Assembly: GCA_008360955.1 (NCBI GenBank)
Contig: LUCM01000206.1
Location: 1-64,000 of the forward strand
Source: Fasciolopsis buskii
Taxonomy: Eukaryota > Platyhelminthes > Trematoda > Plagiorchiida > Fasciolidae
Direction of reading: 5' to 3'
DNA length: 64,000 nt
Shown: piece by piece, positions 52,250 through 64,000 of the stretch
How the letters are laid out: each line of letters opens with the position of its first letter
How positions within the stretch are numbered: position 1 is the stretch's first letter
Translations under genes and position numbers: made by a program
The notes under the pieces: generated by a model
Told to the model about the DNA's origin: nothing
The model's database searches: none
What the model saw: only the letters and a program-made list of their open reading frames with translations

Positions 52250-52980
52250 TCACGGCACATCGAAATGTGTCATCCATTGGTTGTTCATTCTCCCAAGGCA
52301 TACGAATATAACCACTTATTTGCTTCGTGGACGATAATATTCAAGCCAAAGGATTGCACAACTGCGCTATTAAGTGACTTAATTGTTCCAGTGCCTAACC
52401 ATGCCGGGTGGTGCTCACAGATGCGTTCAGACAAGCGCCTGGTCGTGCGGCCGATGTACATTGTCCCACAGGAACATGTGAATGAATAGATACAAAATGA
52501 GGCTGCAGAATCAGGGACTTTATCTTTCGACCATGATGACACTACGGGGCGGGATTTGAACTTAATTAGATGTCTGATTGCCAGGACAAAAAGAATATGC
52601 ACAGAAGATAGTCTTGAAGCTGAACTGCAGACGGTCAGATGAGTACTCACTGAAAATGGTTTCCCAATTAGATTGATCGAGATGTTGGAGACAGAACAGG
52701 AAGTTCCTAGGAGGGCGACGGTGGAGAGAAAGCCAGTATACATATTTCTGCCATTCAAAGGTGTCACGCTGGCAGAGATAGCACGACGAAGACTAACTAG
52801 TGCTATCAATAAGACATTCTACGCAGCCATGCTTCGCATCCTGTTCAAATCCCGCCCCGTAGTGTCATCATGGTTGAAAGACAAAGTCCCTGATTCTGCA
52901 GCCTCGTTTTGTATCTATTCATTCACATGTTCCTGTGGGACAATGTACATCGATCGCAAAACTATCAATGCTCTTTTTGT
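52250..52980. mobile_element. Penelope-like element remnants, two parts head-to-head
   Basis: Minus strand 52285-52560: FKSRPVVSSWSKDKV, CIYSFTCSCGTMYIGRTTRR, LSERICEHHPAWLGTG, a GIY-YIG-type endonuclease end. Plus strand 52563-52980: LIRCLIARTKRIC, RKPVYIFLPFKGVTLAEIA, INKTFYAAMLRILFKSRP and CIYSFTCSCGTMYI, where it is cut. The shared part forms an inverted repeat (about 52449-52560 against 52847-52958). Same family as 35830-37640 but better preserved. A 174-codon minus frame across the junction is therefore partly antisense noise. Confidence 0.85.
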
Positions 52981-53227
52981 GAGGTTCGACGAAAATCGCA
53001 CAAACAATCGTTCAGCCATCTCAAAAGCATTTTGGATCGCTGCATGCTGTTTTTCCGGCACATCAGGAAACCGCAAATAATCCTCGGTTTTAGAATTTAC
53101 AGGATAACTGACAATGGAACATGGATTATTGAAGGCATGGAGATGATTATTTTCCCTTGATAGAATTTGAGAATTATGGACCGCATTCAGTTCTCCGATT
53201 AACTAGGAATGGACAGCGAATACTTTG

Positions 53228-53350
53228 GTAAAGAGTAGGCGGTGGCCAATCGGACTGGTCGTTTTCCGCCAAAAAGGCCAGAGATTTGAACTCCAGATTT
53301 TTAGGTCAATTCGGTGGTACACGCCAATCTGCCACCTCTCGGGATCGTCA
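53228..53350 (+). mobile_element. tRNA-derived SINE fragment (plus)
   Basis: GGCGGTGGCCAATCGGACTG (A-box side) and AGAGATTTGAACTCC (B-box side, about 53280-53294) at tRNA-like spacing. Part of the same head family as 35565 and 51541. Confidence 0.55.
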
Positions 53351-54355
53351 CCAAATCTAACCTAAGGAGATCTTACATGCCTCCATGTCACTCCAAGTTT
53401 CAGGATTTCAGTCGTCGGTTTTCTTCGAGTACTTGGCTCCACTGGAATGGGGCATACTCTTGCCATTACATTCATGCTTCAAGGATGTGCTAACAAGTGA
53501 CCTGCCTCCGAACAGAATTTCCACTGTTCACATTTGTATTAACACACAGATATGTATCATGGATCTTTTACGTCAATGAGCCGTTTAAGAAAGTCGGTTT
53601 GACATCATTTTTCATTGATCGAGTACTTTGTGTAGGTATTCGCTTTCCACATTTCTTGATTAGATTTGCATGAACGAGTTTGCCCTAATTTTACGTTTCA
53701 CTCACTCGTCAAGTGGGAGAACTAATCAGTCGTCGTTGAAATCAGTCGTCAGATGAAATCTCCCGCGTGCCAACCGAGTAAACTGCATTGGTTTCTTTTC
53801 AAATAAAATCAAAAACTTCTAAAATTTTTTACTTTCGTTTCATTGTGACAATGTAATTAGCCAGTCTTGAGATTTTATCAGATACATATTACACCATTAT
53901 GACATGGTACAGGATTCAAGCAGTCGGAATTAAAAGAATGTTAGAAATACGGTCTACGTCAAGCTTTTCAAAGGGTCCGATGAGCGAGTTAGCATTAGGT
54001 GGGTGCTGACCTTGCCGATGGTTTGATATTTCGTAACTGGCTATTCCATTTTTTGGTTGAATGTTGGCCAACGAGCTGCTGAAATCATAGAAGACCACAG
54101 TTGAATTTTTCTCTGCTTTGATCATTCTGGACAAATTTTAAGCTTCGTTCGCCGACCGAAACGTCAGTCAAATCACTTGATTCCTTAAAAATTATGTTAC
54201 ATCTTGAACAATGAATCAGTACATCCGTGATAAGAATACTGCTGCTCATCAGTTTTGGAGTATTTTCTAAAACGCTCACATCACCGGTGTCATCACCGTA
54301 TACATGAACGGATTAGCAATAGTCGAGTGGTCCGGATCGCCACGTGGAACTCATG
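53351..54355. other. No recognisable feature
   Basis: Short frames only. Confidence 0.5.
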
Positions 54356-54359
54356 GGAC

Positions 54360-54640
54360 CTAGTTTCATATCGCCGCATATGTCAGAGGTTTACGAGCAG
54401 CGTAGATGACAAAGTATATGGTTTCTAAAATGTGTCGAGACCGCTTTATTGCAAGACAGACTGCCAGAAGTTCATACCAAAATACGTTGTACCTGGACTG
54501 TCTGTTGCAGTTTCCGGAAGAAAAACGTCAGTGGCTGCTGCAATTCGGCACCGTCAGTTATAATAGAGGCATCCTCTCGCAAAACGAGGATGACGCTGTC
54601 GTCAGTATTTATGGGCCCAGTGACGGGTAGATTAGATAAG
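54360..54640 (-). mobile_element. Ty3/gypsy RNase H segment, inverted
   Basis: On the minus strand one reads ELQQPLTFFFRKLQQ, then (shifted) YELLAVCLAIKRSRHILE and ARKPLTYAA. These are the RNase H landmarks of Ty3/gypsy pol (QPLAFFS+KL, RELLAIY.A+.HFR, D.KPLTYA). It lies opposite to the adjoining integrase at 54648-55915 though in an intact element they are collinear. Confidence 0.75.
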
Positions 54641-54647
54641 GTTCCCA

Positions 54648-55915
54648 ACAGTGATTGATATTCCCCGAAAGAACTTCGAGATCTTGGATGGATTTCAAGC
54701 ATACTACCGATGATAGGTGTGCAAAAAGATCCGGTTATCTTTTGTCGGATGCTCTGTTTCGTTCAGATCTGCATACGATCTCTAAGGCAACTTCACTCAG
54801 CTGGTCAGGTAATACAAAGGCACAGGAAAATAGTGATGAAATAATTTATCTCCAGTCATTATTATTCTGTCTGAAGCTCAAGGGTATCGCACTTCTCGAT
54901 GCAGACGGTCTCATGGATTTTGACACGTCCATACGAAAACCGAGACAGCTTGTCCACTGTCTGATTTGCTGCATGATGTTTACGCATTTAAACTTTATAC
55001 CTCATCCCGGAGTGCGTGGCTTTCTCAAACTTATCTCCGAGTGCTATGCTTGGCCCAACATGAACAGAGAAAGCCGTGTTTGAGCGAAAGCCTATATTCC
55101 ATGTCAAAAAAGCAAGACCCAAAGGCATGCGCAAACTTCTTCTCGAATTCCTACTGAAAAAGGACTTTTTTCTCACATCCACATAGACCTCGTGAGCCTT
55201 TTGCCACCAGTCCATGACCACCGCTTTTTCCCAAATGGTGTTGACCGTTCAACCCGTTAACCAATGGCATTTTTCATTGCCGACACATCAGTGAACTGGT
55301 TTCCAGAGCTTTTCTACCCCACTGGATCTCCATATTTGGTGTTTCTTTTACAGTCCCCACCGACAGAGGGGCACAATTCCAATTCAAAGTGCTCACTAAT
55401 TTCTCCGCCCTGTTTGGATTTGAACATATTTGCACGACCACATACCATTCTTCATCGTGTGGATCAGCAGAGTTCCCATAGGGAATCTAAAGCCTCTCTC
55501 ACCTCCAACTCTTATGCAATTAAGTGGACGGACGCCCTCCCGTTGACTATTTTTTTGCATGCGTGCCACTTCGCAAGATGAAGTTTTGTCCAGTGGATGT
55601 GGTGTTTGGCATGCCGTTGCAGCTACCTGGTGAGCTATTTTGTCACATTACTATTGTCATTTACTAGTCCATGATTGTCAGTCACTTGCAGTCATGTACG
55701 AAAATAACGCATACCACGTTTCATTCCGCTTACTTTAATGTAAGGTATAAAAACATGCACAATTCTTTGTTCGTTGCAATTCCATGAGACCCAAGTCGCC
55801 CCGTGCACACATTCAGATCCTTTCTGTGTTGTGTCTCGTCTCTGGAAACATTTTGTTTTTGACAGAGTTGTCGACACAGACACCGCAATTACTGGGCGAT
55901 TGAAAAAAAAACATT
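54648..55915 (+). mobile_element. Ty3/gypsy pol remnant: RNase H end and integrase
   Basis: Plus strand: YSPKELRDLGWIS (end of RNase H), LLSDALFRSDLHTISKAT, QSLLFCLKLKGIALLDADG, HPGVRGFLKLISE, YAWPNMNRES (integrase zinc-binding region), HIDL near 55180, DRGAQFQFK near 55365 (second catalytic Asp), SSCGSAEF near 55455 where the catalytic Glu falls, TKWTDALP-like KWTDALPLT and FGMPLQLPGELF near 55600. Then SDPFCVVSRLWKHFVFD at 55815, the C-terminal integrase/chromodomain-like strand. Frameshifts and stops throughout; no LTRs recognised. Confidence 0.85.
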
Positions 55916-57285
55916 CCTATAACCAGACTATAGGACCAGAGTCTGTACGGGTTGCCTTTTGCGATGTTGCCAAATCTCTTGAGATTAACAATCAGAACAG
56001 CTCACGGACACCGGGCTTACTAGTCAAGACGACCACAAGTTTTGGCGGAAAGATTTTTAAATCTGTTTTTGTTTTGCACGCAGGTAAATTGATCCAAACG
56101 CACACATGTACGCAGTGACAGTAAGGAACTTACATCTCGCATGCAGATCTACGCGCCCACTCTTACATTCAGCCTGGTTATGTGGATTTTTAACGGAAAG
56201 TCATCCCTGGCAGCCCGGCGATAAATTCTTGTGACTTGTTTGAATCGCATAAACGCAAATCATCCTTATGTGTTTTCAGTCCTTACTTGACGCGAAGCAC
56301 AAATGCATGCACTGTACAGAACCGCAGTGGTTATTTTTTCACAAAAGATTTGCCATTACCAGACTTTTACTCAAACAACATGCAATGTAGCCGGCTTTGA
56401 AGCTGAGATCTACATCCAAATAAATAAAAAGTTCATCAAAATTTTTACCTGTACACATCGTTGGGCGAATTTTTACAAATGCAGCATGGTGCAACGCAAT
56501 GCCTGTACAATTAAGCTATCCTTCTTCATATAAGAAAGTGATCAAACCATGCATTACCAGCCAGCTAGTCGTATCGATTTCTGATTGACAAGGATGTTTA
56601 AAGCTTTTGAGGGTTGTTCACCAATTTGTAACTGTTAATTGTGAAGTCTATATAAGCATACCATCGGTTACCCTGATAGGAAGGCCAAGTTACTTAGACT
56701 GTCTTAGTCACCAAATGTTTCTCTGAGGTAAAAATTCCCACCACTGGAGAAATGACTTGGCTGTAAGGCCCGTCCCGAAGCTTTGGGTCGAAACCGTTGA
56801 GGTAGTCGAAAACTAGACGAAACCATTTACGATTACTAGTCCTACTGGTTCATATATTTGGAATTTGACTGTGTGTTAGTTTATCTGTTTCTTTGTGTTT
56901 GCTTTAGCGATAGACCAAATAGACATTTGCGTCCATTGAATACCGTTAAACTGAATGAACCTTCACAACAGGCAAACTACCAAGTGATGTTAGCCATGTA
57001 TCTACTTCATTCCTTTTTTGGAAATCAGTACTGCATGTCGCTCAGAACTGCTCCCATTTGCCTAATGCGCTGTTGTTTGATCGTTTGCATGCCAATATTG
57101 CGAGAGCAGAGTGTAGGGAAATTTTTCGACCCGTGAATCTTATGGTGAAATCTAATCTTAAGGGAGTAAGAGCGAGCTTGTTGTCCAATCTGATTTAAGC
57201 ACTAGACGACGATCATCAGTTCCCCCAAATCACAGTATGTCAACGAAATTGGCGAAATAGACGGATCACCAGCTTTCATTCTGCT
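55916..57285. other. No recognisable feature
   Basis: Frames of 76 and 92 codons at 56303-56533 and 56858-57136 have no recognised similarity. LTR ends of the gypsy remnant might lie in 55920-56150 but I cannot identify them. Confidence 0.4.
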
Positions 57286-57289
57286 CAGA

Positions 57290-57700
57290 TGCTTTGATCA
57301 GTGGCAGCACATCTTAAATGATGACTTCCACCAGTGATTTACCCACTCACAAACTGCCCACGCGAACCTAGCCTGCCCCGTTGACTCTCCTACAGAAGGC
57401 GAAGCACGCACGACAATTCGATTCTTGCGTTGACATTCAGATTCAGCGGTCATTGGTCTTCTTCCATTGCTTTCAAACCAGATGAAATGGAGATGTCCAT
57501 GAGATGATGACGTTATTGATCAAAATTTGGAACGAGGAGAACAGCCTCTTCTCCTGGGTTGACTCACCTCCTACTGATTTTTGTAAGAGCGGTTCGTGCT
57601 GGATTTACATCAACCATCAAGCTATTGACGCAACCTCCGTTGTTTCGAAATTCCGTTCTCCGTCTCATTTGGCAGGATTTTTCCAAGCCATGTGACAATA
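57290..57700 (+). mobile_element. LINE reverse transcriptase fragment (plus)
   Basis: DSPTEGEARTTIRFLR, LIKIWNEENSLFSWVDSPP, then ASVVSKF-like DATSVVSKFRSP. It matches the RT entry region (PTE.EV...I..LKR, +IW..E..P..W..S, IASK). Frames shift several times. Confidence 0.6.
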
Positions 57701-57704
57701 TCTT

Positions 57705-58835
57705 TCAAGGAACCAACTGGTTACCGTTCTAGTCACTGTTGCTTAGAGTAAAGCTTCGCAATTCACAAGCTATTGGGAGATCGAATTTGTAACGGACAGG
57801 TTGTGCAGGCGTCATATTGGATTTGGTTGTGCGAGTGTTTATGTTGTCGAGTACGCCTACTGAGCTTTGGCTCACGTTCGTGTTGTGTCGTTTATTTCAG
57901 ATTGTGACGGATGTTAAACCCATTGAAAAGCACTGGCCTGCTTAGCTATTACAACGTTGGACACAAATCTACATACAGTCACTTTTATTTTTTGTCTGAC
58001 TACTATCGGGAGATTGTTTTTGTTTTTCTTAGTACTGCTTTGTCGTTCCGGAAAACTTTATGTTCGTCGCCACGTGGGAACTAACCGTTGTAATTTTTCG
58101 ATGTTCAACACAGTAAGACAAGACGGGTGTTCATTTGGTTGAACTACGGCAACAGTCTATTTCAAGGTCAGACTGAGATCAAGTAAGAAGGCATATCGTC
58201 ACAATTGACAGCCGTATGACATTTTGGTGCTGATTGTAATTCATTCTGTCAACTGACATGAAGCACTAAGGAGCTTCTTTATCCTTCTTTTTTCAATGCC
58301 TAAACCTTCGATTCACAGTCACGTCATTTACTAGTTTAAGGCTCCTCGTCTTGGTCGATGACACTTTTACGCAGCAAGTCACTCGGTAATGAAGCCTGAG
58401 CAAATTCCGTCGTCCGATTTTCTTTTTTAACGTTATTTCCAAAATTATGTCAACTTTTGATATTATTACTACTAGTGCTACTGCTGTTGTGAGTTGTAAT
58501 TATTAGAACCTATCCTGGCACTAGAATACCAATTGTGAAAAAATATCAATAGTTGCAGACTACAAAATTGAGCCAGCGTGGCTGGAAAAATGGACAACAA
58601 TGTCTGATCTCTATCTTGGATACATATACACGTGTTCCGTACCGGCCCCAGAATGATGTAATTAATTGTCAATCCCAATTTTCCTCTCATCGAATCTGCG
58701 TACATTCAAAGAATCTCACAAGATTGCGTTTCATACGAGGTATCTTTTAACTATTTGTGTCCTGAAGCGAACAATGCTTCAAACTCTAAATATGATTGAC
58801 AAAATGTAAGTGAAATAATCATTCCGTTTTGACAA
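57705..58835. other. No recognisable feature
   Basis: Short T-rich frames without similarity. Confidence 0.5.
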
Positions 58836-58839
58836 CCTG

Positions 58840-59085
58840 TGCGGGTGCTATCCCCAGGAGACATTTGTGCTCTTGATTTTATAAATCCGCTCCCAATTGA
58901 CTGAAATTGGACGCAGAACGGCCTCTCACGACCATACCTGTACCCCAAGGTAAACTTGTTTAAACGATGACATTATCGTGACCACAAATGTGCAACTTTT
59001 TCAGATATCACCACCAGTTGATGGCACGATGTAAACACCTCCCGAATGAATATCCTGATCTCAAACGATCAACTTGTATCTGAGC
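58840..59085. repeat. Dispersed repeat family 3, second copy
   Basis: Diverged direct relative of 38590-38885, sharing CCCCAAGGTAAACTTGT, CACCAGTTGATGG and TCAACTTGTAT in the same order and similar spacing. Confidence 0.45.
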
Positions 59086-59089
59086 CACA

Positions 59090-61460
59090 TCTGTAAAATT
59101 TGCTCGACATCATCGACATTCGTCGGAGTGGAAAATTGGCTATGATTCTGTGCATGCTAGAGAATGAAATAATTTAAACTAGATTCCATGTTGCGGTCCA
59201 AAAATAAGCATATTCTATCAACCAAAAGTTTTTTCTTCATGATTTGTCTACACAGCTCTGCAAGCAAAATGCGGCATTAGAAAATCTTTGATAAGGTAAA
59301 GCCAAATAAACGGCAGTTCAAAGTGCAATTCATTCGCTTAGCTTGTTCGATAACTCTGAGGTGGTAGCTCTGAAAATTTGTAGTATAACAAAATTCTCAG
59401 GTTTTAACTTTTATTTGGACAACTTAGCAAAAATGAAAATTTTATTCGAAGCTCACAAATGCCCCCTTAGGTTCCAGTAATGTATTACAGAGAAATTAAG
59501 AAAAAAGTCACGAAAGCCTGAGAGTGTTATGAATTCTTCCTTGTGAGACTTACACTAAGTCCTGACAGATTGATTTCATAAAATCTACTCAAAATCAATA
59601 GTTGCGCTTAGCAAATCCAGTTGTTTAGATGCTTTGAAAAGCCATATGAAGAAATTGCTAACGGACTGTCGGTCCGATAGAAAACCTTTGCTGCATGGAC
59701 ATGATATTGATTAGAGAAGCCAATATTCTTACTCGACTGGTTATCAGTGCCAAAGCTAATCACGGTCCAGCTCAAAATATCTATCAGTAAACCGTTTCAC
59801 TGGGTCCGCTTAGTACATGGAGCAGTGGTTTGAACCCAACCGTCGGAAGTTGCCAGTTAATTGATAATTTGTAACAGCCTACCAAAAACGAGGTCATACA
59901 TGACAGAGAAGAATGGCTTACTTCACGGGTGCCTTGGTCACGTTTCTTGATAGATCGATGTTCTAATAAGATGTAGGTTGGATTATTGAATGAGTTTAAC
60001 CCATTATAATTCCAAGAGTTACGTGTTTTTGTGTGCAGCTCAATTGCTGTCACTCTTCCGGGAAAAGTGAAGCGAATGTGCACACTGTATTTTGCAGTGT
60101 CCATGATTCTGTAAACCGAAAGGTACGGATAAATTCACCATTGTTTTTGTGGTTCATAAATTACCGAACAGAAATTCAAAACGGACATTCATATCACTTG
60201 GTACTGCCACTCTAGAAAATCAACAATTAAGCTAACGCAGACTGTGGACAAGATGTCTGTTTGTTTGAATCACATAAAGATTTATCATTTTTAATTCCTG
60301 GGTATTTGAGCTTTAACTATCGATCCTCTTCCAAAGTATTGCAGCTTTTAGCCTATTAATTTGAATTTTATCCGTAGGATTGTCAATTCTTAGTCCTTCT
60401 GCTTAAAAATATTTGATTTTTCATCCTGACGAAAAGTTGCTTTTCTTATTTCGATTCACCGGATTGACTGCTCGCCGCATTCGTTAAAGTGATTCCGAAT
60501 GAAATCAGTGATCATCTGGCCCGTGTTTCAAACACACCGCCCAACATATTTACCGCGTGAAATCTCTGTTTATATAAACACACATGCACACAAACACGTC
60601 TATGTATGTGAGCATACATATATGCATGTGTGTCATAGTTACCTTTTTAATGAATAGTTTATTCCATCAACATTCGCCGATTCACACAATACATTTTAGT
60701 TGAGTGCATTCAGTACAATGCCCAACAACTGGGATCCCAAAAAGAAATGCGCATCCCGTTAGGGCTCCGTAACATTTGGTTGAATAGTATGCGAACTAAA
60801 TTGCAATTGGATGCATTCGAATCATTAGAAATGTTTTCATCCATGCACTCAGGGGAATTATTCGACAACCATTGGTGCTCTTTGATCAGAATAATTGAAC
60901 CAGGTCTTTTTGTTTTGTTTGCCGGTTGGTCATAATTTCCAATCTTTGATGAGTTGGATTCCCGTGCTTCGAAACTCCTCCAATCGCGTCATTCCGCAGT
61001 CGGAACTTCTTGTTTTCGTTTAGCATGAACAATGCCGCCAATTTATGCACAAAATGCCGCCGTACTCTTGTTAAACCACAAAAATATCGGAACTATGGAT
61101 TTTGAAGCTTTGATTATCATTTCTCACGAACTGGTTCAGCTGAGCAACTGAAAAGTTACACTTAAAGAACGAACATCATTTCGATGGAGATATTCGGCGA
61201 CTAGAAAGCAAATGTTGGTTAAATCTATATTTGGTATAAACAATTTTTGTCGTAAAGTCAATCACGGATAAAGATGGTTGGGGATCATTCGGAAAAGATT
61301 CAGATAATCCATGACAAGCCATACAGAAGCTGTGTAACGGTTGAAAAGACGCTGCTCAAATTTTACAGATAAAATTCACGTGATTCGACATGGATACTAG
61401 GACAACAAACAGAAACAAGAGCCGATTTTGCTTTGCAAAATCCAATGCCCACAGATATGA
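59090..61460. other. No gene seen; short TG/CA-rich tract
   Basis: A TATAAACACACATGCACACA to ATGCATGTGTGTCATAG stretch at about 60565-60640 is a degenerate CA/TG microsatellite with dyad symmetry. No conserved frame was recognised in the rest. Confidence 0.45.
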
Positions 61461-61464
61461 AAAA

Positions 61465-61560
61465 ATTCGCCATGTGATATCATCGCTCAACGCACCACAC
61501 AGAAACCATGGGAGCTGTTTCATCCTTGTGAGTAATCATCAGCAGTGCATACCCACCGCG
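61465..61560 (+). repeat. Single-arm relative of the 45431 palindrome
   Basis: CCATGTGATATCATCGCTCA, AGAAACCATGG, GAGCTGTTTCATCCTTGT and CAGCAGTGCATACCCACC follow the order of the palindrome arm and extend beyond it, showing that the arm is part of a longer dispersed repeat. Confidence 0.65.
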
Positions 61561-61564
61561 CCTA

Positions 61565-62935
61565 TAGATATGTCTGCTACTAATGCTATGAGAAAAGTGA
61601 TTGCTAGCTAAGGGCACTAATTAGCAGCTCACGGAGCGTGAAGAATGGTGCTTGTACCATGGTACACATATTGAAATACAGCATCAGGCGAACAGCCCTT
61701 TGGAGTTGGTTCGATCTGTTCCATTTTTGTCTTTTATACGATTCACTTCGAATAGTATTAGTTAATAACATCCCACTGGAATCGAATTGAACCGTATTGA
61801 GTTAAACTTTACCTCTATCGTGTCAGATGAACTTATCAGTGCATGTAAAATTATGGAATAGGAGATACTGGGCTATAGCTAGCAAAGCGTGTACGGAACA
61901 ACCTAAAGTTGACTAGCATAGGCTAGTGTTTGCGCGTGTAAAATAGTTTCTGAATGACCGTACCCGATTGCAAAATCGATTTGGATATCAGCAAACAATT
62001 TGCCCAATGCTTCGTGAAAACAAATGCTAAGTACTTCGTATTTTACTGGTTAGGAATTACAGTTCACAGTTCACAAGCTACAATTTTAGCATTCAGTGGC
62101 GGCCCTTTTCCTACCTTAGTCCATTCTTCGTCTCCCAGGCTGTTCACAATATTCAGAGTTTATGGCTTAGGGTTAGTCATGCGCTGCATAAGCTATTTCC
62201 TGTCTAGTAAGCTGATGTTACCACGTTTCTGCTGGCGAACAAAGGACAATTCTTTTCGCTGTCCAATGTGGCCGGGCTTCAATTTCTCCATGGTTTCCGA
62301 CCCCGCCGCCCCCGAATCAGATCGCAAATTTAAAATTTGTCAGCTCAACGAATATCGATCTTTCACAAAATCGGTTCGTACATTTGAGATTCCATATTCC
62401 TATTCCTTTTCAGCTGTGCATTGTGAATAAGATGCAACGTATGATTTCTCGATCGAAAATGCCACATAGTCTGGTAGTCTCGGAACTCCTCGCAGTTGAG
62501 TTTCCTTGTGGATCGTCGCATCACAAGAAAATTGGTCAAAATAAACCCCGCTGACTTGAGTCAGGATGGCTTTTTGAATGGCTTTGAGATGATCGGGTTT
62601 TAGTTATCGATGGGTCGATCATCAGCTATGTATAATGTTTCACTCCAACCTATTACCTTCGTTCGGATACGATAGCCTACAAAAATGTTCAGTGGTTGCA
62701 ATACGACCCACCTCCGGTGCTTTGGGGGAAAAGTAGGTTATACTACCAACGCTAGGTTAATCGTTCTTCCGCGTGATCTATCCACTATGAGAGTGTGGAT
62801 TTAAATGTGTATTGTATCTAGTGATAGATTATCAGCAAGTGGTTTATTTTTATCACAAATCCATAGCAGACAGGCTAGTAGGGACATTTATCTCTCTTAT
62901 GGAGAAGACATGAGTCGGTGGGAGGTATTCGATTG
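61565..62935. other. Unidentified 158-codon frame at 61954-62430, otherwise nothing recognised
   Basis: The plus frame 61954-62430 has a normal start and 158 codons (for example RFCWRTKDNSFRCPMWPG), but no family I can name and no supporting splice or promoter signal. Chance or mobile-element origin is likely in this gene-poor half. Confidence 0.3.
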
Positions 62936-62937
62936 GA

Positions 62938-63200
62938 ATCAACGAGACAGGTATCGTGTCTCCCTTCAAGGATGTCGTTGTTGACTGTCACTGATGCTGA
63001 CGTCTGGATAAGCACTGTTTGGTATTTCTGGTTGGAATGAACGGAATCTGATAGCTCACTGGCATCATGCACGCCTTCCAGTTGAAAATACGAGGTTCGA
63101 ACTCAAGATGCCATTGAGGAAGTGCACCACTGATGAGGCATAGTGAGAGTAAAACTGAAGTCTGATAGTCCCCCAGTGTTAGGTTAGCCGGAGGATCTGG
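62938..63200 (+). repeat. Dispersed repeat family 2 (SINE-like, plus)
   Basis: AACGAGACAGGTATCGTGTC, AGCTCACTGGCATCATGCAC, GAGGTTCGAACTC (B-box-like) and CACTGATGAGGC are in the order of 39095-39345. Pol III-type A and B words are clearest in this copy. Confidence 0.6.
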
Positions 63201-64000
63201 GTTTTGTGAGTAATAGATGGAATCCAAGAGATCGTCAGTCTAGGACATAAATTGTTTTCTGTAAATTACTGAGGTTGATTTCTAACTCACATATGGTCCA
63301 TTTTCTGGTAATTAGTCTTTCGTTGGCGGGGAATTGTATTGCGATGTTATGGTCGGTGGCCATTCTGGGGTTTTTGATGCCGCAGACTTTAGTTCGACTA
63401 CGAACAGCTAGCCCAGCCTGCTAGCGGAAGAGAGAAGACACTGCCGTGGGTTTGTTGGTGACTCACCAATACAAGTCAGAATTCAAGTGAGCTCTATCGT
63501 TTATATAGTGCTGTTGCATGGCTTTGGTCGATATATGAAACAGCGAATAGCAGAAAGAGTTTTGATAAATATTTTCGCGGACATGAAAATTTTCAACCAC
63601 AAAATATTTAAAATAACATCAATTCCGAAATACCGAAAAAGGGCAAGCTATTTTGGAAAATTAATATTAGAACTAAAATCTGTAGCACCAAACACCTTAG
63701 AATGTTTGCTGGCCATAACATCTGATATATTTTATATTGGAATCAAAATTGTCAGCTTCAAATGAGACCAGTCAACAGTTAAAAATAACGAATCCCAGGG
63801 TACACATACCGGGGTTACTCCATTCAAATTTATTACTTTATGCTACGCGGTGCTTTCTTCATTTTGATAACTGAATTCGGTTTCCTTGGTAATAGGGCAT
63901 TTCTAACTAATGTGATATGAACTTAAAGTTGGTAGTGGGACTGAAAATTGCTAAAAAATAGCATTTTTATCTTTTATCCTTTACTTTCCTTATTAATGAA
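63201..64000. other. No recognisable feature
   Basis: AT-rich end of the window. A 92-codon plus frame at 63487-63765 is very Lys/Ile-rich and is not recognised. Confidence 0.45.

Noticed and set aside
52285..52809. 174-codon minus frame as one protein
   Set aside because: The N-terminal half is antisense to a plus-strand Penelope-like segment; only 52285-52560 is sense.
54406..54658. Plus-strand frames of 69-74 codons
   Set aside because: They are antisense to the inverted gypsy RNase H segment.

Overview
This is a eukaryotic, repeat-rich window that looks like a flatworm, most likely a digenean trematode. The reasons are one split gene with long introns plus a 38-nt micro-intron, and heavy loads of LINEs with GAT-type tails, Penelope-like elements, a Ty3/gypsy fragment and tRNA-derived SINEs. 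The assignment is inferred from this combination and not from a species marker. No bacterial genes, operons, CRISPR arrays or true tRNA/rRNA genes were seen.

Only one host gene can be supported. It lies on the + strand from 2186 to 34930 and encodes an ECT2/Pebble-type Rho guanine-nucleotide exchange factor (cytokinesis RhoGEF). Seventeen coding exons were rebuilt by hand from splice sites and similarity to animal ECT2. Their phases agree throughout and they sum to 5955 nt (1984 codons plus a TAG stop). The order is: triple BRCT region (exons 1-5), Ser/Thr-rich hinge (exons 5-7), DH domain (exons 8-11), PH domain with two large low-complexity insertions (exons 12-14), and an unusually long, Ser/Arg-rich C-terminal tail of about 690 residues (exons 14-17).

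The introns carry decayed mobile elements. Intron 2 has a LINE 3' end (3090-3600) and a chimeric LINE (3990-5880) on the - strand. Intron 8 has a deleted LINE (15660-17330, -). Intron 10 has an endonuclease fragment. Intron 11 has a strongly decayed LINE (20165-22325, -). Intron 12 has a hairpin repeat, a (TA)n tract and an assembly N flanked by an exact duplication. Intron 14 has a nearly complete but dead LINE (27780-30890, +). The intron 2 and intron 14 LINE copies are almost identical over about 1 kb and lie in opposite orientation, bracketing exons 3-14.

From 34931 to 64000 I find no convincing host gene. This half holds tRNA-derived SINEs, a Penelope-like element with its reverse-transcriptase YVDD box mutated and a SINE inserted next to it (35830-37640), LINE fragments of at least two kinds, a 92-bp-arm palindrome (45431-45621), a second, head-to-head rearranged Penelope-like copy (52250-52980), and a Ty3/gypsy pol remnant whose RNase H part is inverted in place (54360-55915). 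Long stretches between these show only short, unrecognisable open frames.

I did not find a clearly new biological system. The most useful leads are the expanded ECT2, its micro-intron and GC-AG intron, the inverted LINE pair around its catalytic exons, and the probable assembly duplication at 23870-24954.
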